From Phenylobacterium sp. (GTDB lineage: Bacteria; Pseudomonadota; Alphaproteobacteria; Caulobacterales; Caulobacteraceae): 8,421 bases of DNA. Location: positions 1 through 8,421 of the forward strand of contig JAHUZY010000492.1 in the NCBI GenBank assembly GCA_019264505.1, given 5' to 3'. How positions within the stretch are numbered: position 1 is the stretch's first letter; every line of letters begins with the position of its first letter. This document shows positions 1-8,099 of this stretch, piece by piece. The translations under genes and the position numbers were made by a program. Below the pieces are notes generated by a model. The model made no database searches. It had not been told where the DNA came from and saw nothing but the letters and a program-made list of their open reading frames with translations.

Positions 1-1
1 G

Positions 2-361
2 TCTGAGGGGCGTGACGCCGCCGAGGCGGCCCTGGTCGCGGCCGGGGCGGTCGCTATCGGCCAACAATCGCCGCGGCTGCCCAACACGCTTTGTATCGCC
101 GCCCCGGGGTTTCCGGCCGAACTGCAGGTCATGACCCTGGACCTCGCCGGGATCATGGTCAGCGCCGGATCGGCCTGTTCCTCGGGCAAGGTGAAGGCCA
201 GTCACGTCCTGTTGGCCATGGGCCTCGATCAACTGGCCGGCGCGGCGATCCGCGTCTCGGGCGGCTGGTCCAGTGGGGCGCAGGACTGGAAACACATGGT
301 CGAAGCCTGGATCACGGCTTACGACCGCCACGCCGCGCGCCGTCGCGCGCCTGCGGCCTGA
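2..361 (+). CDS. Class I (NifS/IscS-like) cysteine desulfurase, C-terminal 119 residues
   Basis: The 5' part lies outside the window. The family is a PLP enzyme that takes sulfur from L-cysteine as an enzyme persulfide and releases alanine, supplying sulfur for Fe-S clusters. The visible part carries the segment PRLPNT, then the mobile catalytic loop [18 protein letters not shown]. The active-site cysteine is the codon at 176-178 in the SAGSACSSG context, which is the class I form and differs from the RAGAHCAEP form of the sufS product in the same operon. The segment AIRVSGGW and a helical C-terminus follow. The PLP lysine and substrate-binding residues are upstream and cannot be checked. The stop codon is 10 bases before the sufB ATG, so the gene is presumably the upstream member of the same operon. 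I leave the symbol blank because iscS and nifS cannot be separated on this fragment. Family assignment is firm. Confidence 0.92.
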   Translation, partial: SEGRDAAEAALVAAGAVAIGQQSPRLPNTLCIAAPGFPAELQVMTLDLAGIMVSAGSACSSGKVKASHVLLAMGLDQLAGAAIRVSGGWSSGAQDWKHMVEAWITAYDRHAARRRAPAA

Positions 362-367
362 AGGAAG
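361..367 (+). promoter_or_regulatory. Shine-Dalgarno sequence that fixes the sufB start
   Basis: AAGGAAG starts on the last base of the upstream stop codon. Its AGGA core is 6 bases before the ATG at 372. It supports that start over an in-frame ATG at 273, which would add 33 residues lying inside the desulfurase gene and resembling nothing in SufB. Confidence 0.75.
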
Positions 368-371
368 AACA

Positions 372-1837
<1,466 letters not shown>

Positions 1838-1841
<4 letters not shown>

Positions 1842-2238
1842 CCCATGATCAAGCTCGGACCCTGTCTATGACTCTGAAAGCCGCCTTCGAAGCCGAACAT
1901 GCCCGCCGGGAGGCCGAGCGCCTGGCCCGGGAAGCGGCGGAACAGCAGCGACAGGCGGAAGATCTGGCCCGCGCCGAAGGCCTGGAAGCGATCCTGGCCA
2001 AGGACAGCGAGTTTCTGGCGAGCCGCGGCGTCGGGCTCGAGCGCCGTCGCTATACGGTGACCCTCGACCACGCCGACTACCGGATCGCCGCCTATTTCGA
2101 GGATGGTCAGGTGAGCGTGACGGCCTCGGACAAACGCAACGCCACCACCTCGGCGGCGCCGCGCAAGCAGCAGTTCGCCGAAAGCGTCGAGGACGCCGTG
2201 CTGATCATGGCGCAATTTCTGGCTGACGAGACCCGCTG

Positions 2239-2239
<1 letters not shown>
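1838..2239 (+). CDS. Hypothetical coiled-coil protein encoded between sufB and sufC
   Basis: I do not recognise this 133-residue protein. Residues about 12-52 are rich in Ala, Glu, Arg and Gln with no proline or glycine until about residue 48, as expected for a long helix or coiled coil. Residues about 60-95 alternate in a way that suggests beta strands ([19 protein letters not shown], then GQVSVTAS). A polar linker and a final helix ([17 protein letters not shown]) follow. There is no cysteine, signal peptide or membrane segment, so it is probably a soluble cytoplasmic protein and cannot bind a cluster through cysteine. The start overlaps the sufB stop as ATGA, with GAAGGG 8 bases upstream. 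A second in-frame ATG at 1868 lacks a ribosome-binding site. The stop overlaps the sufC ATG by one base (TGATG). Tight coupling on both sides argues for a real gene serving SUF assembly, perhaps as a partner or stabiliser of SufB or SufC. That role is inference. Confidence 0.85.
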
Positions 2240-2981
<742 letters not shown>

Positions 2982-2985
<4 letters not shown>

Positions 2986-4022
2986 CCCTCTCACTGGCCC
3001 TTGAGGCGCGCGACCTCTCTCAGCTGCCCAGCCGTCGGGACGAAGACTGGCGCTGGACGGACCTGCGCGGCCTGATCCGCGAACTGCCGGCGCCCTCTCC
3101 CGAGGTGAGCGCAGGCCTGTCGCCTGGCCCATTCGGCGACGAGGGCGAGGCCGAGCTGCTCGTGGTCAATGGTCGTGTCCGTGGGGACGCGGGACTGCTC
3201 ACCCTGAGTGACGGCGAGGCGAGGGTGGTGCGCCTCCGCTTTGTCGCCGCCACGGCCGCCACCGGGCATGGGGTCAAGCTGGCCGTCAGTCTGGCCCCCG
3301 GGGCGCATCTGACCCTGCTGGAATCCTATGAGGGCCAGGCGCCGGACTATCTGGCCGATGCGGCCTTGAGCGTCCGACTGGAGACGGGGGCTCGGCTTGA
3401 GCGCATCGTCCTGGCAAGCGATCACGCCGAGGGGGTCAGCGTCAGCACCGCGAGCGTCAGCCTGGCGCCTGGAGCAGACTTCGCCCAGACGGTGCTCACC
3501 GACGGGGCGCGACGTCAGCGCCTGGAGACCCGGGTCGAGCATCCCGGCCAGGACGCCAAGGTGCGGATGGACGGCGCCTATTTGATCGCCGACCGCCGGC
3601 ATGCGGACCTGACCACGGCGGTCAACCACGCCGGAACGGACGGAACCACCGACCAGCTGGTCAAGGGTGTGGTGGCCGACCAGGGCCGAGGCGTCTTCCA
3701 GGGCCGGATCACCGTCAACCCTGGGGCTGATCGCACCGACGCGCGGATGGGACACCATGCCCTGCTGCTGTCGGACCGGGCCGAGGTCAACGCCAAGCCG
3801 GAACTGCTGATCTTCGCCGACGACGTGGCCTGCGCCCACGGCAATACGGTCGGCGCGCTCGATGAGGACGCCCTGTTCTACGCCCAGCAGCGCGGGATCC
3901 CCGAGGCTGAGGCCCGGGCCATGCTGACCGAGGCCTTCATCGGCGAGGTCATAGACCGCATCGTCCATGACGGCGCCCGCGAGGTCGCCCGCGCCTGGGC
4001 CGCCAAACGGCGGGCGGGCTGA
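2982..4022 (+). CDS. sufD: SufD, scaffold partner of SufB (short form, TTG start)
   Basis: SufD pairs with SufB through parallel beta-helix cores, and SufC binds both. Here it is 346 residues, about 75 shorter than E. coli SufD (423), with the shortfall in the N-terminal half. The N-terminal motif LPSRRDEDWRWTDL (residues 15-28) is typical. The middle is strand-rich, and the C-terminal core runs from MGHHALLLSDRAEVNAKPEL through ADDVACAHGNTVGALDEDALFY. Cys284 and His286 (codons from 3831) correspond to E. coli Cys358 and His360; the histidine is the residue implicated with SufB Cys405 at the assembly interface. The TTG start overlaps the sufC stop (TTGA), which fits coupling and the position of the N-terminal motif. 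The exact start is less certain than the identity. The stop overlaps the sufS ATG by one base. Confidence 0.94.
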
Positions 4023-5236
4023 TGGCGTTCGACGTCGAGGCGGTGCGCGCCGAGTTCCCCATCCTGCAGCGACAGGTGAACGGCCACCCGCTGGTCTATC
4101 TGGACTCTGCGGCCTCGGCCCAGAAGCCGCGCGCTGTGATCTCGGCCATGAGCCGGGCGATGGAGTCCTCCTACGCCAACGTCCATCGCGGCCTGCACAC
4201 CCTGGCCAATGAGACCACCGAGGCGTTCGAGCAGGCCAGGGGGTCCGTGGCCCGGTTTATCGGCGCGGAGATCGACGAGGTCGTCTTCACCAAGGGCGCC
4301 ACCGAAGCCATCAATCTGGTCGCCGCAGGGCTGGGCGCGGGGCTGAAGGCCGGCGACGAGATCCTGCTCACCCAGATGGAGCACCACGCCAACATCGTCC
4401 CGTGGCACTTCCTGCGCGAACGCCTGGGCGTCGTGCTGCGGTTCGCCCCCGTCACCGACACTGGCGAGCTCGATCTGGCGGCCATGAGCCAGATGATCGG
4501 CCCACGCACAAAGGTGGTGGCCTTCAGCCACATGTCGAATGTGCTGGGCACCGTGAATCCCGCCGCCGAGATCATCGGGATGGCCAAGGCGGCAGGTGCG
4601 CTCACCCTGGTCGATGGTTGCCAGGCGGTCGTTCACCAGGTGGTGGACGTCAAGGCGCTGGACGCCGACTTCTACGTCTTCTCCGGCCACAAGCTCTATG
4701 GGCCCACAGGGATCGGCGTCCTCTACGGAAAGCGCAAACGTCTGGCAGACCTGCCGCCCTATCAGGGGGGCGGGGAGATGATCGCCACAGTCACCGAGGA
4801 CGCCATCACCTATGCGGACTCCCCGCACAGGTTTGAAGCCGGGACCCCGGCCATTATCGAGGCCATCGGCCTGGGCGCGGCCATCGAATGGCTGAGCGGC
4901 CTCGATCGGGAGGCTATCGCCGCCCACGAGGCGGGGCTCTACGCCCGGGTTCTCGACCAGCTTTCCGGCGCCAACTGGTTGCGCATCATCGGCGAGGCGC
5001 CGGGCAAGGGCGCGATCCTGTCCTTCACCATGGAAGGGGCGCACGCCCACGACGTGGCCCAGATCCTGGATCGCTACGGGGTCGCCGTCCGCGCCGGCGC
5101 CCATTGCGCCGAGCCGCTGATGCGGCGGTTCGGCGTCACCTCCAGCGCCCGGGCCTCCTTTGGCCTCTACAACACCGAGGCTGAGGCCGACGCCTTCGCC
5201 ACCGCCCTTTTCAAGACTCAGACCTTTTTCGCGTGA
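4022..5236 (+). CDS. sufS: SufS, class II cysteine desulfurase
   Basis: This PLP-dependent enzyme releases sulfur from L-cysteine for SufBCD. The 404 residues match the family (E. coli SufS has 406). Visible active-site elements are QMEHHANIVPW with His121 stacking on PLP, VDGCQAVVH with Asp198, SGHKLYGPTG with the Schiff-base Lys224, RAGAHCAEP with catalytic Cys362 (codon 5105-5107), and SSARASFGLYNT with Arg377 for the substrate carboxylate. The short, ordered Cys loop marks it as class II, unlike the class I enzyme encoded at the operon's upstream end. Class II enzymes usually need a sulfur acceptor (SufE or SufU), and none is encoded in the window. The start overlaps the sufD stop as TGATG. 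The stop overlaps the next GTG as GTGA. Confidence 0.97.
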   Translation: MAFDVEAVRAEFPILQRQVNGHPLVYLDSAASAQKPRAVISAMSRAMESSYANVHRGLHTLANETTEAFEQARGSVARFIGAEIDEVVFTKGATEAINLVAAGLGAGLKAGDEILLTQMEHHANIVPWHFLRERLGVVLRFAPVTDTGELDLAAMSQMIGPRTKVVAFSHMSNVLGTVNPAAEIIGMAKAAGALTLVDGCQAVVHQVVDVKALDADFYVFSGHKLYGPTGIGVLYGKRKRLADLPPYQGGGEMIATVTEDAITYADSPHRFEAGTPAIIEAIGLGAAIEWLSGLDREAIAAHEAGLYARVLDQLSGANWLRIIGEAPGKGAILSFTMEGAHAHDVAQILDRYGVAVRAGAHCAEPLMRRFGVTSSARASFGLYNTEAEADAFATALFKTQTFFA

Positions 5237-5601
5237 ACGCCATGGATGACGCCCCCGCCACGACCACAGCCGCCACGCCCCTGTCCCAGGCGGAGCTGGA
5301 CAAGCTGACCGATCAGCTGATCGACAAGCTCAAATCGGTCTATGATCCCGAAATCCCGGTCGACATCTACGAGCTCGGCTTGATCTACAAGGTCGACGTT
5401 TCCGACGACAAGGACGTGGCCATCGACATGACCCTGACCGCGCCGGGCTGCCCGGTGGCCGGGGAAATGCCAGGCTGGGTCCATGATGCGGTGATGGAGA
5501 TCGGCGACATCCGGTCCTGCACGGTCGAGCTGGTTTTTGATCCGCCATGGGATCCTTCGCGGATGTCCGACGAGGCCAAGCTTCAACTCAACATGTTCTG
5601 A
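5233..5601 (+). CDS. sufT: SufT, DUF59/MIP18-family Fe-S maturation protein
   Basis: This 122-residue protein belongs to the MIP18/DUF59 family, whose SufT branch is encoded in suf operons and aids cluster maturation or delivery. Markers are VYDPEIPVDIYELGLIY (residues about 36-52), MTLTAPGCP (66-74) with conserved Cys73, and FDPPWDPSRMSDEAK near the C-terminus. A second cysteine is at 96. PaaD is a related family, but the suf context and the C-terminus favour SufT. The first about 20 residues are an unconserved Ala/Thr-rich stretch. A GTG at 5233 overlaps the sufS stop (GTGA) and fits the coupling used throughout the operon. An ATG three codons later (5242) is an equally possible start. Neither has a clear Shine-Dalgarno sequence. 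Confidence 0.92.
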   Translation: MNAMDDAPATTTAATPLSQAELDKLTDQLIDKLKSVYDPEIPVDIYELGLIYKVDVSDDKDVAIDMTLTAPGCPVAGEMPGWVHDAVMEIGDIRSCTVELVFDPPWDPSRMSDEAKLQLNMF

Positions 5602-5616
5602 CCCCATATCCTGATC

Positions 5617-6021
5617 ATGGAACCTTTGAACCTCGCCCCCGCGCCCCGCGCCCGCCGTCCCAGGCCCCAGGTCGTCTCCCTGACCGAGGCGGCGGCTGAC
5701 CGCGTGCGCGACATCATGGCCCGGGCCGACAAGCCCTATGCCGGCCTGCGGGTGGGCGTGAAGAACGGCGGCTGCGCGGGCCAGGAGTATGTCCTGGAGT
5801 ATGCCGAGACCGCCGGCGCCATGGATGAGGTGGTGCAGGACAAGGGCGTCACCATCCTGGTCGAGCCGAAGGCGGTGCTGTTCCTGATCGGAACGGTGGT
5901 GGATTACGAGACCACCGCCCTGTCGTCCAAGTTCGTCTTCCGCAATCCCAACGAGACCGACGCCTGCGGCTGTGGTGAGAGCGTCACCATCGTGCCGCAG
6001 ACCGACGAGGCCGACGCCTAG
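5617..6021 (+). CDS. sufA: SufA/IscA-type (HesB family) Fe-S cluster carrier
   Basis: A-type carriers receive clusters from SufBCD and hand them to apo-enzymes. The three ligand cysteines are present: Cys53 in KNGGCAGQEY, then Cys117 and Cys119 in DACGCGES. The family segment VEPKAVLFLIGTVVDYE and the FVFRNPNET stretch lie between them. The fold begins at SLTEAAADRVRDIM (residue 21). The preceding 20 residues are a Pro/Arg-rich extension (MEPLNLAPAPRARRPRPQVV), so the protein is 134 residues against about 105-125 for most relatives. A 15-base gap without a good Shine-Dalgarno sequence separates it from sufT, the only non-overlapping junction between sufB and the operon's end. No better start codon exists downstream before the conserved fold. 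It is the last gene of the operon. Confidence 0.94.
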   Translation: MEPLNLAPAPRARRPRPQVVSLTEAAADRVRDIMARADKPYAGLRVGVKNGGCAGQEYVLEYAETAGAMDEVVQDKGVTILVEPKAVLFLIGTVVDYETTALSSKFVFRNPNETDACGCGESVTIVPQTDEADA

Positions 6022-6029
6022 GCCCCGCC

Positions 6030-6839
6030 TCAGCGGCCTTGGAACTGAGCCGGCCGCTTTTGCAGGAAGGCGACGACGCCCTCGCGGGAGTCCTCAGTCA
6101 GACCGGCCTCGCGCTGAATGACCCGCTCGGCGTGCAGCTGTTCGGCCCATTCGGCGTCCAGGCCGTCCCAGACCAGCTTGCGGATATAGCCAAGGGCCTT
6201 GGGGCCGTTGGCCAGAGCACGGGCAAGCTCCATGGCCGTGTCCATCAGTTGATCGTCAGGGACGTAGCGGTTGATCAGGCCCCACTGTAGGGCCGTCGCC
6301 GCTGGCAGCTTCTCGCCCAACAGGGTCAGCTCCATGGCCCGGGCCTTGCCCACCAGCCGGCTCAGCATGTAGGTGGCGCCGCCGTCGGGAACGAGCCCGA
6401 TGCGCCGGAAGGCCTGCAGGAAATAGCCGCTCTCGCCGGCGACGATCAGATCGCCCATCAGGGCGATGGAGCAGCCGATCCCGGCGGCTGCACCGTTCAC
6501 CGCGGTGACGATAGGGATCGGATAGTCGCGCATGCGCGTGACGAAGGGATTGTAGACCGTCTCCAACGCGCTGCCGGAGTCCCGCGCCTGGGCCTGCATC
6601 TGGTCCTGGGCGGCGGGGGCGTCGGCCCGACCGGTCAGATTGGCGCCTGAACAGAAGCCGCGCCCTTCACCGGTGATCACCACGCAGCGGACGCCGGAGT
6701 CAGGCGCCGCGAAGCCAGCCATGGCGTCGTCCAGCTCGGCCATCAGGTCGAGACCCGCGGCGTTGAGGGTCGCCGGATCGCAAAGGGTGACCACCGCCAC
6801 GCCGTCGGCGACCGAGGTCTTGATCTTGCTGTAGGCCAT
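6030..6839 (-). CDS. Enoyl-CoA hydratase/isomerase family protein, PaaG-like
   Basis: This 269-residue crotonase-fold protein acts on acyl-CoA thioesters. The oxyanion-hole segments are FCSGANL (residues 62-68) and VNGAAAGIGCSIAL (114-127, near Gly120). The stretch FLQAFRRIGLVPDGGATYMLSRLVG (140-164) and the following LLGEKLPAATALQWGLI closely follow the PaaG pattern. Asp152 occupies the place of the second catalytic acid (Glu164 of rat mitochondrial hydratase). The place of the first (Glu144) has no acid. One-acid members are usually isomerases, such as the PaaG epoxyphenylacetyl-CoA isomerase or 3,2-enoyl-CoA isomerases. No other phenylacetate or beta-oxidation genes are in the window, so the substrate is open. 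The ATG has a strong AGAGGAG 7 bases upstream. The gene follows the diguanylate cyclase gene on the same strand after 84 bases, and converges on sufA with only 8 bases between stop codons. Confidence 0.93.
   Translation of the reverse strand: MAYSKIKTSVADGVAVVTLCDPATLNAAGLDLMAELDDAMAGFAAPDSGVRCVVITGEGRGFCSGANLTGRADAPAAQDQMQAQARDSGSALETVYNPFVTRMRDYPIPIVTAVNGAAAGIGCSIALMGDLIVAGESGYFLQAFRRIGLVPDGGATYMLSRLVGKARAMELTLLGEKLPAATALQWGLINRYVPDDQLMDTAMELARALANGPKALGYIRKLVWDGLDAEWAEQLHAERVIQREAGLTEDSREGVVAFLQKRPAQFQGR
6032..6061 (+). terminator. Candidate intrinsic terminator of the suf operon, inside the convergent gene's 3' end
   Basis: AGCGGCC (6032-6038) and GGCCGCT (6052-6058) form a perfect 7-bp GC-rich stem with a 13-base loop, followed by TTTT (6058-6061). 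It sits 10 bases after the sufA stop and lies wholly within the last codons of the minus-strand gene. The T-run is short and the loop is long, so strength is uncertain. Confidence 0.45.
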
Positions 6840-6846
6840 GACGGAA

Positions 6847-6853
6847 CTCCTCT
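6847..6853 (-). promoter_or_regulatory. Strong Shine-Dalgarno sequence of the PaaG-like gene
   Basis: Read on the minus strand this is AGAGGAG, 7 bases before the ATG at 6839-6837. It is the clearest ribosome-binding site in the window and fixes that start. It suggests independent, efficient translation rather than coupling to the gene upstream. Confidence 0.75.
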
Positions 6854-6904
6854 GGTGCGCGGACTGCGATCCTGGAGGAACCTACGTTGCGTCAGCCAAG
6901 GAGG

Positions 6905-6923
6905 GAATGGGCAGAACCCATCC
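6905..6923 (-). terminator. Hairpin directly after the diguanylate cyclase stop codon, possible terminator
   Basis: On the minus strand GGATGGG, loop TTCTG, CCCATTC gives a 7-bp stem with one G-U pair, starting at the first base after the stop codon. No T-run follows, so it may be a weak terminator, a pause site or an mRNA 3'-end stabiliser rather than a classical intrinsic terminator. Confidence 0.3.
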
Positions 6924-7979
6924 TCAGGCGGCGTCGGACAGGGGTTCGGCCATGCTGACCCGATTGCGTCCGCCATGCTTGGACGCATAGAGCGCCGCGT
7001 CGGCCCGCTCCATCAGGCTGTGGGCCGACTCTCCGGGATGCCGTTCGGCGAAGCCGGCCGAGACCGTGATGTTCCCGAGGTCTTCATTGGTGGAGCGGCG
7101 CTTCAGCACCCGCGAGCCAATCTCTTCACGAATCTCTTCGAGCGCCGCGGAGGCGGCCTGGCGATCCTCATTGGGGAAGATCACCGCGAACTCTTCGCCG
7201 CCATAGCGCGCGGCCATCCGCGGGGTGGCGCCCACCCGGCCGATGACGCTGGCCACATAGCGGATGACCTGGTCGCCGGTCTGATGGCCCCAGGTGTCGT
7301 TGAAACCCTTGAAGTGGTCGATGTCGATCAGGGCGAGGGCCAGGCAGCCGCGGCCGGCGTCGGCCTCCAGGCAGGCCCGCTCGAGCTCCTCGTCAAAGGC
7401 CTTGCGGTTGGCGAGGTTGGTCAGGCCATCGGTGGTGGCCTCCCGGCGGACCAGCTCCAGGTGCTCGCGCAAACGGGCGACTTCACTGCTGGATTCGCTG
7501 AGGCGCTTTTCGAGAGACTGATTCTCCAGCTGCACCCGTTGGGTCGCGCCGGCCAGGGTCTTCACCGTCGCCTCCAGGCTGGCGACGTCTTTCTCGGCGG
7601 CCAGGGACTGGCGGGCGGTGGCCAGGGGGAGGCCATAGGCCATGCTGGATTGCTTGGCGGAGTCGATGGCGGCGGAGACCGAGGCCAATTCGCGGCTCAA
7701 CTGGTCGCCGGTATCGCGGATCTGTTCATTGAGCTTGGCCTTGGGCAGGTAGAGGGCCGCTAGCTCCTCGCTGACCTGATCGGTAAACGCCGTGCCGGCC
7801 GAGAGCATGCGGGTCATTTCCTGACCCAGCGGCCCACCGGGGGCGGCGAGGAAATGGATCCACAGCTCGAAATTCAAGGAGGTCGGCCAGATTCGATGGC
7901 GTTCCATCTCTTCGATGGCCTTGCGGGCTAGGCCGAAGCCCTCCGGGCCCCTGAGCCTTATCTCGAGTTCATGAGACAT
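6924..7979 (-). CDS. Diguanylate cyclase (GGDEF domain) with helical N-terminal region
   Basis: The enzyme makes the second messenger cyclic di-GMP from two GTP. The GGDEF domain covers about residues 178-342: DGLTNLANRKAFD (184-196), LIDIDHFKGFNDTWGHQTGD with metal-binding Asp219 and base-contacting Asn227 and Asp236, the catalytic ARYGGEEFAVIFP (GGEEF at 260-264), and ADAALYASKHGGRNR (326-340). The active site looks complete. The RxxD inhibitory site is absent: the matching residues are Ala251 to Arg254 (ATPR). The first about 175 residues have no membrane segment. They contain HRIWPTSLNFELWIHFL (28-44), like a short motif often seen before GGDEF domains in alphaproteobacteria, then a helical stretch ending in a probable coiled coil (about 130-178), which could support dimerisation. 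The architecture resembles Caulobacter DgcB, but identity was not tested. The ATG has GGAAGG 6 bases upstream. Confidence 0.95.
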   Translation of the reverse strand: MSHELEIRLRGPEGFGLARKAIEEMERHRIWPTSLNFELWIHFLAAPGGPLGQEMTRMLSAGTAFTDQVSEELAALYLPKAKLNEQIRDTGDQLSRELASVSAAIDSAKQSSMAYGLPLATARQSLAAEKDVASLEATVKTLAGATQRVQLENQSLEKRLSESSSEVARLREHLELVRREATTDGLTNLANRKAFDEELERACLEADAGRGCLALALIDIDHFKGFNDTWGHQTGDQVIRYVASVIGRVGATPRMAARYGGEEFAVIFPNEDRQAASAALEEIREEIGSRVLKRRSTNEDLGNITVSAGFAERHPGESAHSLMERADAALYASKHGGRNRVSMAEPLSDAA

Positions 7980-8042
7980 TGACTGCCTTCCCTGCCCACC
8001 GCGGCCGACGCACGACCCACGGTTTCCCCCGCACCTCGAGCG

Positions 8043-8057
8043 TGACCTTAAAGGTCA
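8043..8057. promoter_or_regulatory. Perfect 15-base palindrome, candidate operator
   Basis: TGACCTTAAAGGTCA has 7-base arms around a single central base. It lies about 64 bases upstream of the diguanylate cyclase ATG, where an operator or activator site would be expected. I cannot assign a regulator. A homodimeric DNA-binding protein is inferred from symmetry alone. Confidence 0.4.
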
Positions 8058-8061
8058 GAAT

Positions 8062-8093
8062 CAAACGACCGGTTAAGGCGATACCGCCGGTCG
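8062..8093 (-). terminator. Candidate terminator of the helicase-like gene
   Basis: Arms CGACCGG (8066-8072) and CCGGTCG (8087-8093) form a perfect 7-bp stem with a 14-base loop, 6 bases beyond the stop codon of the minus-strand gene. On that strand the stem is followed by TTTGATT, a poor T-run. A competing 4-bp stem (GGCG/CGCC, 8077-8088) lies partly within it. Position favours a terminator. Confidence 0.4.
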
Positions 8094-8099
8094 CAGATC

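Larger units (their letters stand above)
7980..8099. other. Intergenic region upstream of the diguanylate cyclase gene
   Basis: This 120-base gap separates the end of the helicase-like gene from the diguanylate cyclase start, both on the minus strand. It holds a Shine-Dalgarno sequence (GGAAGG on the minus strand, 7986-7991), a perfect 15-base palindrome at 8043-8057, a GANTC methylation-type site at 8058-8062 and a terminator-like hairpin at 8066-8093. Two TTAA tetramers (8048-8051 and 8073-8076) are 21 bases apart, so they do not form the TTAA-N7-TTAA CtrA box. I could not identify a convincing -35/-10 pair, although the cyclase promoter is expected here. Confidence 0.6.

Noticed and set aside
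273..371. Upstream in-frame ATG giving a longer SufB
   Set aside because: The extra 33 residues overlap the end of the desulfurase gene and are unlike SufB. The ATG at 372 has a well-placed Shine-Dalgarno sequence and gives the usual family length.
2991..3968. 325-codon open frame on the minus strand opposite sufD
   Set aside because: It mirrors sufD, whose conserved motifs confirm the plus strand. The antisense product is a Gly/Asp/Val-rich composition artefact with no ribosome-binding context.
3878..5104. 408-codon open frame on the minus strand opposite sufS and the end of sufD
   Set aside because: It is antisense to a gene with a complete set of PLP-enzyme residues. Long antisense frames are expected in GC-rich DNA with third-position bias, and the translation shows no family motif.
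6840..6923. Promoter for the PaaG-like gene
   Set aside because: A TTGGCT on the minus strand could be a -35, but nothing acceptable appears at -10 spacing, so no promoter is called. Co-transcription with the cyclase gene remains possible.
6855..7763. 302-codon plus-strand open frame opposite the diguanylate cyclase gene
   Set aside because: The minus strand encodes a full GGDEF domain with all catalytic motifs in order. The plus-strand translation has no recognisable domain.
8048..8076. Two TTAA tetramers considered as a CtrA box
   Set aside because: They are 21 bases apart rather than 7, and each is part of another structure (the palindrome and the hairpin loop).
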